Positions 5,380 to 6,777 of a DNA stretch of 6,777 nt are shown piece after piece. This stretch comes from Anaerolineales bacterium UBA1136 (GTDB lineage: Bacteria; Chloroflexota; Anaerolineae; Anaerolineales; UBA11657), in NCBI GenBank assembly GCA_002311455.1, contig DCAJ01000012.1, positions 368-7,144 of the forward strand, written 5' to 3'. The notes under the pieces are model-generated. The model was not told the origin of the DNA and did not search any database. It was given only the letters and a program-made list of their open reading frames with translations. The position numbers and the translations under genes were made by a program. Position 1 is the first letter of the stretch. Each line of letters starts with the position of its first letter.

Positions 5380-6729
5380 TTACATCAGTATCTTGTTTGG
5401 TAATGGTTGTGTGTTACTAGAGATATGATCTAAGTCTTCATAGTTGATCCTATGGGTTGTGCATCCAGCTTGCTTTAACTTGTTTTCCACATCAAGGCTG
5501 ATTTCATGATGGTTAGCTATTATAGTTACAGTTTCGGCCAGAAGTGCGGCATCTACTGAGTATCCACAACATGCATCCTGACCCTGCACTAATGTTCCAG
5601 CAATATTCCAGTGCCATTCAGATAATCCCCAGTCAAAACGTGGTAGCAAAACGTAATGTCTCAATGATTTCTTCGTGTTTAGAGAGCTTATATATTCTTT
5701 GCCAAGAGTTATCATGTCAGGATAATTCTTGGCGATCATGTTCTTTAATTGCTTTGCTGCTGGAGCTACAATTCCTTTGGCTGGTAACCAAGCATCTTCT
5801 GAGTCTGCATGGTCTGCTTCAGTACATAGCAACCAATAGTTGACGTTCAGTAAGTAGTCAGGTAGATGTCCAGCAAGCATAGCGTTTGCAATGGTGGTAT
5901 TGCAAGTTGTGTGCCAAGCGGTATCCTTCTTTTGCTTTGTTCTGGGATCTAGCTGACCTCGTCTAGCTCCACCAGCTAGCATTAACATAGGTCGTATGTC
6001 CCCTAGAACGTTTTCCATGACTTCTGCGTACCAATCGAATGACCAGAACCCAGTTTGATCTTGTGATCCTGGAGGTGTGCGATATGGCTGGGATGCAGGC
6101 CAGGCCTTATTACCACCTCTTCCCCAATCGGCTGCATGTGGGCCTACAAGTGAATATATACCTAGTACTAGATTGTCAATTATTTCTTGGTGTTGCCTAT
6201 CGATGATAGCTTTTAGCACAGTACTTAGGAATGATGTATCCCAATATATTCCTCCTTGGTAGAGTGGAGGCAGTATTGCTGGCAAATCGCAGCCTATTTG
6301 CAACTGTGCAATGGGTATCCAGCAGTCTACAAAACGTTCAACAAGATTTTTCTGTTCGAAATCTCCTACTTTCCATGATATACGCATATTAGGACAGTTA
6401 AATACGCATACATATTTCACGCCCCAGTTGGCATAAGCACGCATTGTGCTGTCTATTACATCAAGATCCAAAGGCTTGATACAGTCGGTTTTAATATGGA
6501 TTATTGGCTCTATACTCGATTGTACTAGTGGCGATAGGAATGTCTCTGGGATAGATCTGTTCGTGGAACTGACTAATGTCAACCAACTTGCTCCTAAATT
6601 CTGTAGTTCAGGTAACCAGTGCTCTATGTCTGTAGAGCGGTAGTGCGAGTCATCAGGAAAATAATGAAACCCAATCCCAGTATCAGTGGAAAGTTTGCGA
6701 TTTATATCTGGATTCTCTTGAGTATGCAT
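5380..6729 (-). CDS. TIM-barrel protein resembling clan GH-A glycoside hydrolases, catalytic Glu apparently missing
   Basis: No named family is assigned. In this 449-residue protein, eight strands of a (beta/alpha)8 barrel can be laid out: GIGFHYF (18-24), ASWLTLVSS (47-55), EPIIHIKTD (74-82), KYVCVFNCPN (105-114), PAILPP (150-155), LVLGIYSL (187-194), PMLMLAGG (247-254) and YLLNVNYWLLC (292-302). Clan GH-A enzymes end strand 4 with Asn-Glu-Pro (acid/base) and strand 7 with the nucleophile Glu. Here strand 4 ends NCPN and strand 7 LAGGA, so both positions seem to lack Glu and a carbohydrate-binding or structural role is as likely as hydrolysis. A separate alpha/beta region spans about 356-430 (YVLLPRFDW, CCGYSVDAALLAETVTII, AGCTTHRI). 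There is no signal peptide, so it should be cytoplasmic unless the start is wrong. It heads the train, 3 bases before ftsZ. The ATG at 6729 is supported by AAGGA seven bases upstream. Confidence 0.6.
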   Translation of the reverse strand: MHTQENPDINRKLSTDTGIGFHYFPDDSHYRSTDIEHWLPELQNLGASWLTLVSSTNRSIPETFLSPLVQSSIEPIIHIKTDCIKPLDLDVIDSTMRAYANWGVKYVCVFNCPNMRISWKVGDFEQKNLVERFVDCWIPIAQLQIGCDLPAILPPLYQGGIYWDTSFLSTVLKAIIDRQHQEIIDNLVLGIYSLVGPHAADWGRGGNKAWPASQPYRTPPGSQDQTGFWSFDWYAEVMENVLGDIRPMLMLAGGARRGQLDPRTKQKKDTAWHTTCNTTIANAMLAGHLPDYLLNVNYWLLCTEADHADSEDAWLPAKGIVAPAAKQLKNMIAKNYPDMITLGKEYISSLNTKKSLRHYVLLPRFDWGLSEWHWNIAGTLVQGQDACCGYSVDAALLAETVTIIANHHEISLDVENKLKQAGCTTHRINYEDLDHISSNTQPLPNKILM

Positions 6730-6736
6730 GTATTTA

Positions 6737-6741
6737 TCCTT
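6737..6741 (-). promoter_or_regulatory. Ribosome binding site of the barrel-protein gene
   Basis: On the minus strand AAGGA lies seven bases before the ATG at 6729, the best Shine-Dalgarno match in the window. It supports this Met as the true start. The 48 bases from 6730 to the window end hold no promoter I can defend, so whether the operon begins here is open. Confidence 0.75.
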
Positions 6742-6777
6742 ATGAGATGATTTATCTGGATACTGAGAATTTGATTA

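Overview
This window looks like a chromosomal fragment from a bacterium of the Chloroflexota, possibly the Dehalococcoidia/SAR202 side. That placement is an inference from gene content, protein style and a moderately AT-rich composition (about 40% GC by eye in the first line). No marker in the window settles the taxonomy. There are no RNA genes, insertion sequences, phage genes or CRISPR repeats, and no gene-free stretch exceeds about 90 bases.

Layout. The left end (1-530, plus strand) is the 3' part of a tyrosyl-tRNA synthetase gene, cut by the window edge just before its KMSKS-type loop. It converges across a 59-base gap on a minus-strand gene train running from 6729 down to 590. In transcription order the train is: a TIM-barrel protein resembling clan GH-A glycoside hydrolases (6729-5380); ftsZ (5376-4147); a very basic 88-residue protein of unknown function (4139-3873); a 63-residue putative membrane protein (3826-3635); a membrane-anchored protein resembling the LytR-CpsA-Psr (LCP) family (3632-2880); 5'-methylthioadenosine phosphorylase (2789-1920); and an FtsW/RodA-family gene (1919-590) broken by two frameshifts. 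Gaps within the train are 3, 7, 46, 2, 90 and 0 bases, so one operon is likely, perhaps with an internal promoter in the 90-base gap before the phosphorylase gene.

How the parts fit. Apart from the methionine-salvage phosphorylase, the recognisable members point to cell division and the cell envelope. FtsZ looks fully functional: its nucleotide-binding loop, catalytic T7 loop and C-terminal peptide are all present. The three envelope partners that can be judged all look damaged. FtsW/RodA is frameshifted twice, and one lesion is an exact 14-base tandem duplication whose removal restores the family sequence. The barrel protein has Cys and Ala where clan GH-A enzymes carry their two catalytic glutamates. 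The LCP-like protein lacks the Arg-Asp of the family's catalytic segment. The working hypothesis is a division locus that keeps FtsZ while its peptidoglycan-facing partners become non-catalytic or are lost, as would suit a lineage with a reduced or absent peptidoglycan wall. The main alternative for the FtsW damage is sequencing or assembly error.
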